A model generated the notes under the pieces. The model was not told the origin of the DNA, ran no database searches, and saw only the letters and a list, made by a program, of their open reading frames with translations. From the NCBI RefSeq assembly GCF_000023585.1, contig NC_012914.1, forward strand, positions 1,016,001-1,080,000: a stretch of 64,000 bases of DNA. The letters are read 5' to 3'. This DNA comes from Paenibacillus sp. JDR-2 (GTDB lineage: Bacteria > Bacillota > Bacilli > Paenibacillales > Paenibacillaceae). Below, piece by piece: positions 1 to 7,588 of this stretch. Positions within the stretch are counted from its first letter, which is position 1; each line of letters begins with the position of its first letter. Both the position numbers and the translations under genes were made by a program.

Positions 1-225
1 GGCATTGATCCTAACGATAAAGCGGCAATGGCTCATGTCATTCAAGAAGCGACGATTACGGGTATCAACCACTCGTTCGTAGTAGCAACTTGGTTCGCTG
101 TTGCGGCACTCGTACTGGCCTTCTTCATCCGCAAGGTAAAACCGCATGAAGAACCGGCTACCGTAGTAAACGCATCTTCCGAAGGTCAAGCGAAAGCTCA
201 GCTTGCCGCGACCCAATCGAAATAA
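1..225 (+). CDS. MFS multidrug exporter, C-terminal end (5' truncated by window)
   Basis: The reading frame is open from base 1 and ends at 225, so only the last 74 residues are seen. They contain one hydrophobic helix (FVVATWFAVAALVLAFFI) followed by a basic RK and a hydrophilic tail. This is how the last transmembrane segment of 14-helix DHA2-type (EmrB/QacA-like) drug:proton antiporters usually looks. The family call rests on this fragment only, and another polytopic transporter is possible. It is followed by a strong bidirectional terminator and converges on the GH18 gene. Confidence 0.55.
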   Translation, partial: GIDPNDKAAMAHVIQEATITGINHSFVVATWFAVAALVLAFFIRKVKPHEEPATVVNASSEGQAKAQLAATQSK

Positions 226-339
226 GGTTTGGTTAAAACGCAAGCTGCGCATTCAAATGTTCTTCCGATCGCCATTGCTCATGGATTCCTTTGATTGAAA
301 TAGTTTAATGATGGGATCCCTGAGCAAAAGCGAACACTA

Positions 340-393
340 AAAGCTTTCTGTAAGAAAGCTACTTCGTAAGCATATGCTACGTTTCTACAGAAT
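340..393. repeat. Nested palindromic element in intergenic gap
   Basis: The gap 226-433 holds no convincing gene. It contains AGCTTTCT-GTA-AGAAAGCT (342-360), an AGCATATGCT palindrome (369-378), and outer arms TTCTGTA (346-352) and TACAGAA (386-392) that could close a larger alternative hairpin. It resembles a small dispersed repeat more than a terminator because no T run follows. Only one copy is in the window. Confidence 0.35.
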
Positions 394-433
394 CATTTGA
401 AATGCTACGCTTGAGTTTAACCAATAGGTAAAT

Positions 434-480
434 AAAAAACGGCCGTGCAGATTCGTTTCTGCACGGCCGTTTTTGTTTTT
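434..480. terminator. Bidirectional intrinsic terminator
   Basis: A perfect 13-bp stem (ACGGCCGTGCAGA / TCTGCACGGCCGT) with a short loop is flanked by an A run on the left and a T run on the right. It can therefore end both the plus-strand exporter gene and the minus-strand GH18 gene. Confidence 0.9.
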
Positions 481-580
481 ATATGATGCGCGGAAGCCTT
501 AACGATACGCCGCATCGTTAAGGGATACCTAGGGAGACTTTGGGCGGATTAGGCAGTTTGCGCCTTTTACCTAACTCCCC

Positions 581-1867
581 TTATTTTACAGGCTTATAAA
601 CATGAAAGTTGTGCTCCAGCACCTGCCAGAAGGCTGGGAACGGAACATCAAGCACCCATGTGCTCACCCCTCGAAGATGATAACATTTCACCAGATCAAG
701 CTTCGCCTGCACGCTCCTCGCATCCTCGAACCAGACCTGGTGGCCGCGCCCGTACTCATCCCTGTAACCGTAGTACGGCGATTCCGCGAATGGATCGTAG
801 TGAATCACCGCGCCGTACCTGGCTGCTCTCCGCACCGCATTGCCCGAACTGATAGACATCGCCCAATCCTGTCCGGGGGTATAAGGGAGTGTCCAGTCGT
901 AGCCGTAAAGCGGCATCCCGAGCATAATCTTGCTGGAAGGTATCAGCGCTATCGCATAGTTCAACACTTTGGCCACCTCATTCCTTGGAGCAACCGCCAT
1001 CGGTGGTCCGCCCGCCCATCCCCATTCATATGTCATGAGGATAACAAAATCCAGAATCCGGCCTTGCTCAGCGTAATCCTGCCCTTCGAAGAGCTGTCCG
1101 TCCTGACCAGGGGAACTAACCGGCGGCAAGGTGGAGGAGACAAGGCATCCGATGGCATGCAGAGAGCCGGTTAGCCGCTCCAGGAATTGATGATAAAGCT
1201 TGCGGTCGGCAGCCGGAATAAAAGCAAAATCTATATTAAGAGCCCAATACTTATTCATCCTCATGACGTATATGATCCCTTGGATCAGACGTTCCTTCAC
1301 GGCTTCGTTCGTTAAAATGAAATGGACCAGGCTTGGGCTGAACGTATAGCCGTCAAAATTCGTAATAACCATCATTGGTGCCGCCCGACCGCGGTAGGCT
1401 TCCTGAATGGCTGGCAAATCATTTAAGGCGCTAAGCGAACCGTCCGGCCTAACTTGATAACTGAAGGGGCTAAGGAAGGTCAGATGTTTGGCTGCAGCGG
1501 CCGCGCTAGCGGTGATGCCCGCATCCGAGACGACGGGCTCGGCATAGCCATTCGCTTCAATAGTCATCTTGCGCGGATTCGGAATGCGAAGACGCATGCC
1601 GGGAAGAATAAGGGCGGGATTGGTGATATGGTTAACCCTGGCTAGCTCCTGAAGGGTGACGCCGTATTTTTGCGAGATCGTCCATAAAGTTTCTCCCGGA
1701 ATGACCTGATGGCTGTCAGCCTCAACGGGGATAATGAGCGATTGTCCGGCGACGAGAGGTTCGGTTGCCTGCATGCCATTGGCGGCAAGGATAGCTTCCG
1801 GGGACAGGCTGTACAGCTGCGCCAGACTCTGTACGGTGTCCCGCCCTTTGACGGTATAGATCAACAT
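581..1867 (-). CDS. LysM-GH18 protein of the YaaH/SleL type, catalytic Glu missing
   Basis: 428 residues. Two LysM peptidoglycan-binding domains occur at about 3-47 and 53-96, followed by a GH18 barrel at about 100-425 ending in a conserved FEDARSVQAK / GVSTWVLD region. The layout and length match YaaH/SleL, spore N-acetylglucosaminidases that act on cortex fragments or the spore surface. There is no signal peptide, as is usual for spore-deposited YaaH. The active-site segment reads ALNIDFAFIP (about 209-218) where B. subtilis YaaH has HFDFEYL. The codon for the catalytic acid, position 215, is GCT (Ala). The start ATG at 1867 follows a good AAAGGAGG ribosome site. Hydrolysis is probably lost while LysM binding stays, so a binding or scaffolding role is an inference. 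Confidence 0.88.
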   Translation of the reverse strand: MLIYTVKGRDTVQSLAQLYSLSPEAILAANGMQATEPLVAGQSLIIPVEADSHQVIPGETLWTISQKYGVTLQELARVNHITNPALILPGMRLRIPNPRKMTIEANGYAEPVVSDAGITASAAAAAKHLTFLSPFSYQVRPDGSLSALNDLPAIQEAYRGRAAPMMVITNFDGYTFSPSLVHFILTNEAVKERLIQGIIYVMRMNKYWALNIDFAFIPAADRKLYHQFLERLTGSLHAIGCLVSSTLPPVSSPGQDGQLFEGQDYAEQGRILDFVILMTYEWGWAGGPPMAVAPRNEVAKVLNYAIALIPSSKIMLGMPLYGYDWTLPYTPGQDWAMSISSGNAVRRAARYGAVIHYDPFAESPYYGYRDEYGRGHQVWFEDARSVQAKLDLVKCYHLRGVSTWVLDVPFPAFWQVLEHNFHVYKPVK

Positions 1868-1998
1868 CGCCTCTCGCCTCCTTTAATGATTCGGATTCTT
1901 CTCCTACTATTCTATTCGGCAACTCCCCCAACTTAAAACCATGCCAAATAAATTGATAACGGCAGGAAAAGGAAAGGGAAATAGTTGCAATTTAAGAC

Positions 1999-2043
1999 AA
2001 AAACGAACTTTATTTGAACTCTTTTATTTTAATGTTCGTATTT
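1999..2043. promoter_or_regulatory. PurR operator: inverted pair of PurBoxes
   Basis: The box at 1999-2011 (AAAAACGAACTTT) and an inverted box at 2031-2043 (AAATACGAACATT on the minus strand) each match the Bacillus PurBox AWWWCCGAACWWT at 12 of 13 positions. They lie just upstream of the -35 of the purE promoter, as in B. subtilis. PurR bound here would repress the operon and be released by PRPP. The assignment is from motif and position. Confidence 0.82.
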
Positions 2044-2056
2044 TATACGCTTTTCA

Positions 2057-2085
2057 TTGACAGACATAGGGGGATTGGATAAACT
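2057..2085 (+). promoter_or_regulatory. Sigma-A promoter of the pur operon
   Basis: TTGACA (2057-2062), a 17-bp spacer and TAAACT (2080-2085) predict a start near 2092. That is about 50 nt before the guanine aptamer. Confidence 0.75.
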
Positions 2086-2139
2086 GAAATAGGTTAAGGC
2101 GGAACATTCGTCGAATGCTCCCTAAATATGATGAAAGAT

Positions 2140-2205
2140 CTCGTATATCCTCGGGAAAAAGGCCCGAAAGTTTCTACCCGAAAACCTTTATTTTCGGACT
2201 ACGAG
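2140..2205 (+). promoter_or_regulatory. Guanine riboswitch aptamer (purine riboswitch) of purE operon
   Basis: P1 is formed by CTCGTA (2140-2145) and TACGAG (2200-2205). P2 is TCGGG/CCCGA with an AAAAAGG loop. The J2/3 core is AAGTTTCTACC. P3 is CCGAAAA/TTTTCGG with a loop containing CC that can form the loop-loop G-C pairs with GG of the P2 loop. The specificity nucleotide in GGACTACGAG is C (the position of C74 in xpt), predicting guanine/hypoxanthine rather than adenine. Ligand binding should favour the terminator at 2316-2360. Confidence 0.95.
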
Positions 2206-2315
2206 TTGATGGAACAAATATACAGGTTGCCCCTTCAACAGGGCAGCCTTATGCTGTCTTTGCATTGCGAAATTCTTGTGATTGAAGTAAAGACAATTGT
2301 TGCCATCTGCTCGGG

Positions 2316-2360
2316 TCCCGGCAGCATCCATAGAAAGTATGGTTGCGGCGCGGGATTTTT
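2316..2360 (+). terminator. Riboswitch-controlled terminator in purE leader
   Basis: A long imperfect stem runs from TCCCG (2316-2320) to CGGGA, with the inner arms GCAGCATCCATA / TATGGTTGCGGC closing over GAAAG, followed by TTTTT (2356-2360). The upstream CTGCTCGGG can pair with TCCCGGCAG and so could act as antiterminator. An extra hairpin (2225-2248) sits between aptamer and terminator, making this platform longer than usual. Confidence 0.75.
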
Positions 2361-2409
2361 GCGTTTCGCGAGATATACACATTTTATAGATGAAGGAAGG
2401 TTTGAACGC

Positions 2410-2895
2410 ATGTCTGCGAAAGTAGGCGTCATCATGGGCAGCAAGTCGGATTGGGATACAATGAAACTTGCCTGCGACGTGTTAGAAGAGCTGCAAATTC
2501 CTTACGAGAAAAAGGTTGTTTCCGCTCACCGGACACCGGATTTAATGTTCGAATATGCGGAGACGGCTGCAGAACGCGGCCTTAAAGTAATCATCGCGGG
2601 TGCCGGCGGTGCCGCGCATTTGCCGGGCATGGTTGCTGCGAAGACGATTCTGCCGGTAATCGGCGTGCCAGTCAAATCCTCGAATCTGAGCGGCCTTGAT
2701 TCGCTCCTGTCGATCGTGCAAATGCCGGGCGGCATTCCGGTTGCGACAGTAGCAATCGGCAATGCCGGCGGTACAAACGCCGGACTGTTAGCCGCTCAAA
2801 TGCTCGGTGCTTTTGATCCTGAAGTACAAGCCCGGGTGGAAGCGCGGCGCGAGCGGATCAAGCAGGAAGTGCTGGAAAGCAGTGAGACATTATGA
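2410..2895 (+). CDS. purE: N5-carboxyaminoimidazole ribonucleotide mutase
   Basis: 161 residues, the usual length of class I PurE. It converts N5-CAIR to CAIR, the second half of the PurK/PurE carboxylation step. The N-terminus [16 protein letters not shown] carries the GSxSD phosphate-binding motif, and SAHRTPD and [11 protein letters not shown] follow with the active-site His. The reading frame is open further upstream to 2128, but that part is the riboswitch leader. The ATG at 2410 follows GAAGGAAGG and matches the family start. It overlaps purK by 4 bp (first gene of the operon). Confidence 0.97.
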   Translation: MSAKVGVIMGSKSDWDTMKLACDVLEELQIPYEKKVVSAHRTPDLMFEYAETAAERGLKVIIAGAGGAAHLPGMVAAKTILPVIGVPVKSSNLSGLDSLLSIVQMPGGIPVATVAIGNAGGTNAGLLAAQMLGAFDPEVQARVEARRERIKQEVLESSETL

Positions 2896-4058
2896 TGATG
2901 GAAGATAACAAACGGACGCTTCTGCCGGGAAGCACCATTGGTGTTCTGGGCGGCGGACAGCTTGGCCGGATGATGGCGCTCGCAGGCAGCGCGATGGGGT
3001 ACCGCTTTGTAGCGCTTGACCCGACAGCCGATGCGCCTTGCGGACAAGTAGCGGACCAGATCGTCGCTGCATACAACGACCGTGAAGCAGCCCGCGAACT
3101 GGCGCGAAGGGCGGACGTCATCACGTACGAGTTCGAGAATGTCGATGCCGATGTGGCGGCGATGCTTATGTCGGAATCGTACGTGCCGCAGGGCAGCGAG
3201 CTGCTCTATACGACGCAGCACCGGCTTCGCGAGAAGCGTGCGATTGAAGCGGCGGGCGTACGGGTTGCCCCGTACAGCGAAATCCGGAGCAGCGAAGAGC
3301 TTCGTGCCGCAGCTGAAAAGTTTGGACTTCCATGCGTGCTGAAGACGGCAATGGGCGGTTATGACGGCAAAGGACAATGGGTGATTCGGAGCTTTGACGA
3401 AATTGAAGAAGCGTACGAGACATTAAGCCGTGCCGGCGTAGAGCTAGTGCTGGAGCAATTCATTAAGTTTGACAAGGAATTATCCGTTATTGCGGCAAGA
3501 AGTCCTCAAGGCGAGATAAAAGCGTTCCCCGCTGCGGAAAATATTCATGTCGAGAATATTTTGCATCTGTCGATCGTTCCGGCCCGCATTGCGGAGAGCG
3601 TTCAGCAGGAAGCGGAGAAGCTGGCGATCAAGATCGCGGAAGGGCTTGGCGTAGTTGGCCTGATAGCCGTAGAGCTGTTCCTGACGGCCGACGGCGAGCT
3701 GTTCGTTAACGAGCTGGCGCCTCGCCCGCATAACAGCGGTCATTATACGATGGAAGCTTGCCGGACCTCGCAGTTCGAACAGCATGTGCGCGCGGTATGC
3801 AATCTGCCTCTGGGCGATACGGGGCTGCTTACGCCGGTTGTTATGGTGAACGTCCTTGGTCAGCATGTAGAGCCGCTGCTTGCGCGGATGGCGAAGCATG
3901 ATGAAGCGGCGGCAAGATTAAACGTTGCGCCAAAGCTTCATCTGTACGGCAAGAAGGACGCTGTATTCAAACGGAAAATGGGCCATGTAAACGTGCTTGC
4001 CGGCGATGTGCAGCAGGCGCTTGATTGGATAGAAGAGACAACTATTTGGAAGGTGTGA
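2892..4058 (+). CDS. purK: N5-carboxyaminoimidazole ribonucleotide synthetase
   Basis: 388 residues. An ATP-grasp enzyme making N5-CAIR from AIR, bicarbonate and ATP, the substrate of PurE. The [11 protein letters not shown] motif is near residue 14-25. The ATP-grasp region includes [13 protein letters not shown] and VELFL...[15 protein letters not shown], the signature of PurK. Translation is coupled to purE: the start overlaps the purE stop, with three in-frame ATGs (2892, 2895, 2898) and the exact one uncertain. The gene ends 7 bp before purB. Confidence 0.97.
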   Translation: MMMEDNKRTLLPGSTIGVLGGGQLGRMMALAGSAMGYRFVALDPTADAPCGQVADQIVAAYNDREAARELARRADVITYEFENVDADVAAMLMSESYVPQGSELLYTTQHRLREKRAIEAAGVRVAPYSEIRSSEELRAAAEKFGLPCVLKTAMGGYDGKGQWVIRSFDEIEEAYETLSRAGVELVLEQFIKFDKELSVIAARSPQGEIKAFPAAENIHVENILHLSIVPARIAESVQQEAEKLAIKIAEGLGVVGLIAVELFLTADGELFVNELAPRPHNSGHYTMEACRTSQFEQHVRAVCNLPLGDTGLLTPVVMVNVLGQHVEPLLARMAKHDEAAARLNVAPKLHLYGKKDAVFKRKMGHVNVLAGDVQQALDWIEETTIWKV

Positions 4059-4065
4059 ACGGTAC

Positions 4066-5361
4066 ATGTTAGAGCGTTACAGCAGACCGGAAATGAGAGC
4101 AATTTGGACGGAGCAGAACAAATTCCAAGCATGGCTTGAGGTTGAGCTTTGCTCCTGCGAGGCTTGGGTTGAACTTGGCGTTATTCCGGCAGAAGACGTA
4201 GAAGCGCTTCGCAAAGCGGCTACTTTTAATATCGACCGCATTTACGAAATCGAGCAAGAAACCCGCCATGACGTAATCGCGTTCACGCGCGCGGTATCCG
4301 AGACGGTTGGTCCGGAGCGCAAATGGGTTCATTACGGCCTGACTTCGACTGACGTTGTAGATACGGCGAACGGCTACTTGCTTCTTCAAGCAAACGCGAT
4401 TCTCAAAAAAGACATCGAGCGTTTCATCTCGATCCTTCGCGAGAAAGCGATCCAATACAAAGATACGCCTATGATGGGCCGTACGCATGGCGTGCATGCC
4501 GAGCCAACAACGTTTGGCCTGAAAATGGCGCTGTGGCATGAAGAAATGAAACGCAACCTCGAGCGTTTCGAGCATGCGGCAAACGGCGTTCAATTCGGTA
4601 AAATTTCCGGCGCTGTCGGTACTTACGCGAACATTGATCCGTTCGTTGAAGAGTTTGTATGCAAAAAGCTTGGCATCAGCCCGGCTCCAATCTCGACGCA
4701 AACGTTGCAGCGTGACCGTCACGCTGAATATATGGCGACGCTTGCGCTTGTTGCAACGTCGCTTGATAAATTCGCTACGGAAATCCGCGCTTTGCAGAAG
4801 AGCGAATTCCGTGAAGTGGAAGAAGCTTTCGCGAAAGGCCAAAAAGGCTCGTCCGCAATGCCGCACAAACGCAACCCGATCGGCTGCGAGAACATCTCCG
4901 GTCTGTCCCGCGTAATCCGCGGCCACATGCTGACAGCTTACGAGAATGTACCGCTGTGGCATGAGCGCGACATCAGCCATTCGTCGGCAGAACGCGTTAT
5001 TCTGCCGGATGCAACGATGCTTCTGAATTACATGCTGAACCGTCTGGGCAACATCATTCAGAACCTGACCGTGTTCCCTGAAAATATGAAGAAAAACATG
5101 CAGCGCACGTTTGGCGTTCCGTTCTCCGGCCGCGTGATGACAAAGCTGATCGACAAAGGCCTCAGCCGCGAGCAAGCATACGACACGGTTCAGCCGCGCG
5201 CGATGCAAGCGTGGGAAGAGCAGCGCCAATTCCGCGACATTATCGAATCGACGCCGGAAATTACAAGCCTTCTGTCGGCAGAAGAAATCGACGATGCCTT
5301 CAACCCGGCTTGGCACTTGAAGCATGTGAATACCATCTTTACGCGTCTTGGCTTGAACTAA
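4066..5361 (+). CDS. purB: Adenylosuccinate lyase
   Basis: 431 residues, the usual length for bacterial PurB. It cleaves SAICAR to AICAR plus fumarate, and adenylosuccinate to AMP plus fumarate. The fumarase/aspartase superfamily signature [14 protein letters not shown] is present around residue 264-277, with [10 protein letters not shown] and the [11 protein letters not shown] segment carrying active-site residues. A GGAAGGTG ribosome site precedes the ATG. It lies in the pur operon between purK and purC, in the same order as in B. subtilis. Confidence 0.98.
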   Translation: MLERYSRPEMRAIWTEQNKFQAWLEVELCSCEAWVELGVIPAEDVEALRKAATFNIDRIYEIEQETRHDVIAFTRAVSETVGPERKWVHYGLTSTDVVDTANGYLLLQANAILKKDIERFISILREKAIQYKDTPMMGRTHGVHAEPTTFGLKMALWHEEMKRNLERFEHAANGVQFGKISGAVGTYANIDPFVEEFVCKKLGISPAPISTQTLQRDRHAEYMATLALVATSLDKFATEIRALQKSEFREVEEAFAKGQKGSSAMPHKRNPIGCENISGLSRVIRGHMLTAYENVPLWHERDISHSSAERVILPDATMLLNYMLNRLGNIIQNLTVFPENMKKNMQRTFGVPFSGRVMTKLIDKGLSREQAYDTVQPRAMQAWEEQRQFRDIIESTPEITSLLSAEEIDDAFNPAWHLKHVNTIFTRLGLN

Positions 5362-5385
5362 AGGGCAAAGGGGATTCGAGGAAGA

Positions 5386-6285
5386 ATGACTGCACAATCG
5401 CAAGCTTTATCCACGGCGGCGGACTACATCAAAGCTCCGCTGCTGTATAAAGGCAAGGTTCGTGAGCTTTACGATCTTGGTGAGCATTATCTGATCGTCG
5501 TGACAGACCGCATCTCGGCATTCGACTATGTACTGGATCCGGCTGTCCCGCAAAAAGGCAACGTGCTGAACCGCCTGTCGGCTTTCTGGTTCGAGCAAAC
5601 AGCCGATATTCAGACGAACCATGTCGTACACACGGACGTCGAAAAGCTAGGGGATATCGTTACGGCGCCCGAGCTTCTGAAGGACCGGATCATGGTGACG
5701 AAAAAAGCGGAGCGTATCGACATTGAATGCGTCGTTCGCGGCTATATCACCGGCGGCGGCTGGAGACAATACCAGCAAACGTCCGCGATCAACGGCATTC
5801 AGCTGCCGGAGGGTATGCGCAAGAACGAGCGCTTCCCACAGCCGATCTTTACGCCGGCAGCGAAAAACGACGTTGGCCACGACGAGGACATTCCGTTCGA
5901 GCGGATGCAGGAGATGGTTGGCGCCGAGCTTGCGGAAGAGCTTAAGGGCCGCAGCATCAAGCTGTACGAATTCGCTCACGAATATTGCGCGAAGCATGGC
6001 ATTATCCTTGCCGACTGCAAATTCGAATTCGGACTGATCGACGGCAAAGTCATTCTGATCGACGAGATCTTTACCCCGGATTCCTCGCGTTTCTGGGGGG
6101 AGAAGAGCTACGCTTACGATATCGAAATCGACAGCATGGACAAAGAACCGGTCCGTACTTACCTTCTCGGTTCCGATTGGGATAGAGACAGCAAACCGGC
6201 TCCTCTCCCTGAATCCGTAGTAAACGAAACAACAAATCGTTACCTCGACATTTATAGCCGTCTTACCGGCCGTTCGCTCGGATAG
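5386..6285 (+). CDS. purC: SAICAR synthetase
   Basis: 299 residues. It joins CAIR and aspartate with ATP to form SAICAR. Visible motifs are YKGKVRELYDLG at the N-terminus, ISAFD, IECVVRGYITGGGW, and the C-terminal VLIDEIFTPDSSRFW that binds ATP/Mg. The protein is about 55 residues longer than B. subtilis PurC (about 240) and is closer to the ~300-residue form, with a C-terminal extension after SMDKEPVR. A GAGGAAG ribosome site is close to the ATG. An unusual 361-bp gap follows before purS. Confidence 0.96.
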   Translation: MTAQSQALSTAADYIKAPLLYKGKVRELYDLGEHYLIVVTDRISAFDYVLDPAVPQKGNVLNRLSAFWFEQTADIQTNHVVHTDVEKLGDIVTAPELLKDRIMVTKKAERIDIECVVRGYITGGGWRQYQQTSAINGIQLPEGMRKNERFPQPIFTPAAKNDVGHDEDIPFERMQEMVGAELAEELKGRSIKLYEFAHEYCAKHGIILADCKFEFGLIDGKVILIDEIFTPDSSRFWGEKSYAYDIEIDSMDKEPVRTYLLGSDWDRDSKPAPLPESVVNETTNRYLDIYSRLTGRSLG

Positions 6286-6357
6286 ATCGCAATTATATAG
6301 GTTTTTGAATTTATCTTTTATTTTTAGATTTCTTGTTCTTAGATGAATTTTCAAGGT

Positions 6358-6620
6358 TTGGCGTTGAGCACGGGAGTGCGCTAACGCCCCAGCTACGGCA
6401 CACACGACTACCCGGGAGTGTGTTGGGGTTGAGCTGTAAAATGGTTGCGAGCGAGTAGGTGTTGGTGTCCGTCTGAGAGCCCTGGCGTTCGCCTTTGAAA
6501 TCAGGAAAATTACCGCTAAGCGGTTCTAATCAAATTTTCCGGATTTCAACAGCGACGAAGAGGGACACCAACACCAAACGAGCGAACGCACCATTTTCAC
6601 CGAATCCCACACAAGACCGG
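6358..6620 (+). other. Highly structured purC-purS intergenic region (candidate cis RNA or MITE-like insertion)
   Basis: This fills the only long gap inside the pur operon. Three structures are visible. Hairpin A is GGCGTT...AACGCC (6360-6388), with AGCAC/GTGCGCT inside. Hairpin B is CAGCT...AGCTG with ACACAC/GTGTGT (about 6390-6436). Hairpin C is a long nested one with arms 6438-6470 and 6563-6597 sharing GGTGTTGGTGTCC and AAAATGG. Inside C are TTTGAAATC-GGAAAATT (about 6493-6511) against its complement (about 6533-6550), and an ACCGC-TAA-GCGGT tip (6512-6524). There is no convincing ORF and no clear T run. It matches no riboswitch class I recognise. Confidence 0.7.
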
Positions 6621-6646
6621 AAAAACCATTTTCAGGAGGCCCTACT

Positions 6647-6889
6647 ATGAAAGCAAAAGTCTACGTCACGATCAAAGAAAATGTACTCGACCCGCAAGGT
6701 CAAGCCGTTCAAGGCTCGCTGCACACGATGGGCTTCGCGGAAGTTGATAAAGTCCGCATCGGCAAATACCTGGAGCTTCAGCTCGACACTAACGACCGCG
6801 CGGAAGCGGAAGCACGCGTGAAAGTCATGTGCGAAAAGCTGCTGGCAAACACGGTAGTCGAAGATTTCCGTTTTGAATTGGAGGGATAA
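6647..6889 (+). CDS. purS: FGAM synthase small subunit
   Basis: 80 residues, the normal size of PurS. This small alpha/beta protein bridges PurL and PurQ in the three-component formylglycinamidine ribonucleotide synthase of Gram-positive bacteria. The sequence begins MKAKVYVTIKENVLDPQG, contains GFAEVDKVRIGKYLEL, and ends VEDFRFELEG, all typical of the family. The strong AGGAGG ribosome site sits directly after the structured intergenic region. It is 3 bp from purQ. Confidence 0.97.
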   Translation: MKAKVYVTIKENVLDPQGQAVQGSLHTMGFAEVDKVRIGKYLELQLDTNDRAEAEARVKVMCEKLLANTVVEDFRFELEG

Positions 6890-6892
6890 TCG

Positions 6893-7588
6893 ATGAAGTT
6901 TGCGGTTCTCGTATTCCCTGGCTCCAACTGTGACATTGACTGCTTTAAAGCGGTAGAAGATACAATCGGCCAAGAGGTTGATTACGTATGGCATACAGCG
7001 ACTGATCTTTCCGGTTATGACGCGATTCTTGTACCAGGCGGCTTCTCCTACGGCGACTACCTGCGCTGCGGCGCGATGGCTAGTTATGCTCCGGTAATGA
7101 ATGAAGTTGTGAAAGCTGCAGAGCAAGGCAAGTTCATCCTTGGCATCTGTAACGGTTTCCAAATCCTGACCGAAGCTAACCTTCTGCCAGGCGCACTGAT
7201 CCGCAACACAGGCCTTAAATTCCGTTGTCAGCAGCAGCTGCTTGAAGTTGTGAACAACGGCACGGCATTCACGAACCAATACTCGCAAGGCGAGATTATC
7301 GATATTCCGATTGCGCACGGCGAAGGCAACTATTATTGCGATGACGCAACACTTGCCGAGCTGAAAGCAAATAACCAAATCGTGTTCCGCTACGCAGGCG
7401 ATACGAACCCGAACGGTTCGGTTGAGAACATTGCGGGTATCAGCAACAAAAAGGGTAATGTCGTTGGCATGATGCCTCACCCGGAGCGCGCGGTTGATCA
7501 AATCCTCGGCTCGGAAGACGGCAAACGGATGTTTACATCGATTTTGAATGCATGGAGGGAACAACATGGCGCAGCAATTAACGGCTAA
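6893..7588 (+). CDS. purQ: FGAM synthase glutaminase subunit
   Basis: 231 residues. A class I glutamine amidotransferase supplying ammonia to PurL. The nucleophile elbow LGICNGFQ places the catalytic Cys at residue 86. The PHPERA segment near the C-terminus gives the His/Glu of the triad. FPGSNCD and [10 protein letters not shown] are typical PurQ segments. It overlaps purL by 23 bp, so the two are probably translationally coupled. Confidence 0.98.
   Translation: MKFAVLVFPGSNCDIDCFKAVEDTIGQEVDYVWHTATDLSGYDAILVPGGFSYGDYLRCGAMASYAPVMNEVVKAAEQGKFILGICNGFQILTEANLLPGALIRNTGLKFRCQQQLLEVVNNGTAFTNQYSQGEIIDIPIAHGEGNYYCDDATLAELKANNQIVFRYAGDTNPNGSVENIAGISNKKGNVVGMMPHPERAVDQILGSEDGKRMFTSILNAWREQHGAAING

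Noticed and set aside
2128-2409. N-terminal extension of purE of about 94 codons
   Set aside because: The region is the guanine riboswitch and its terminator. The family start and ribosome site lie at 2410.
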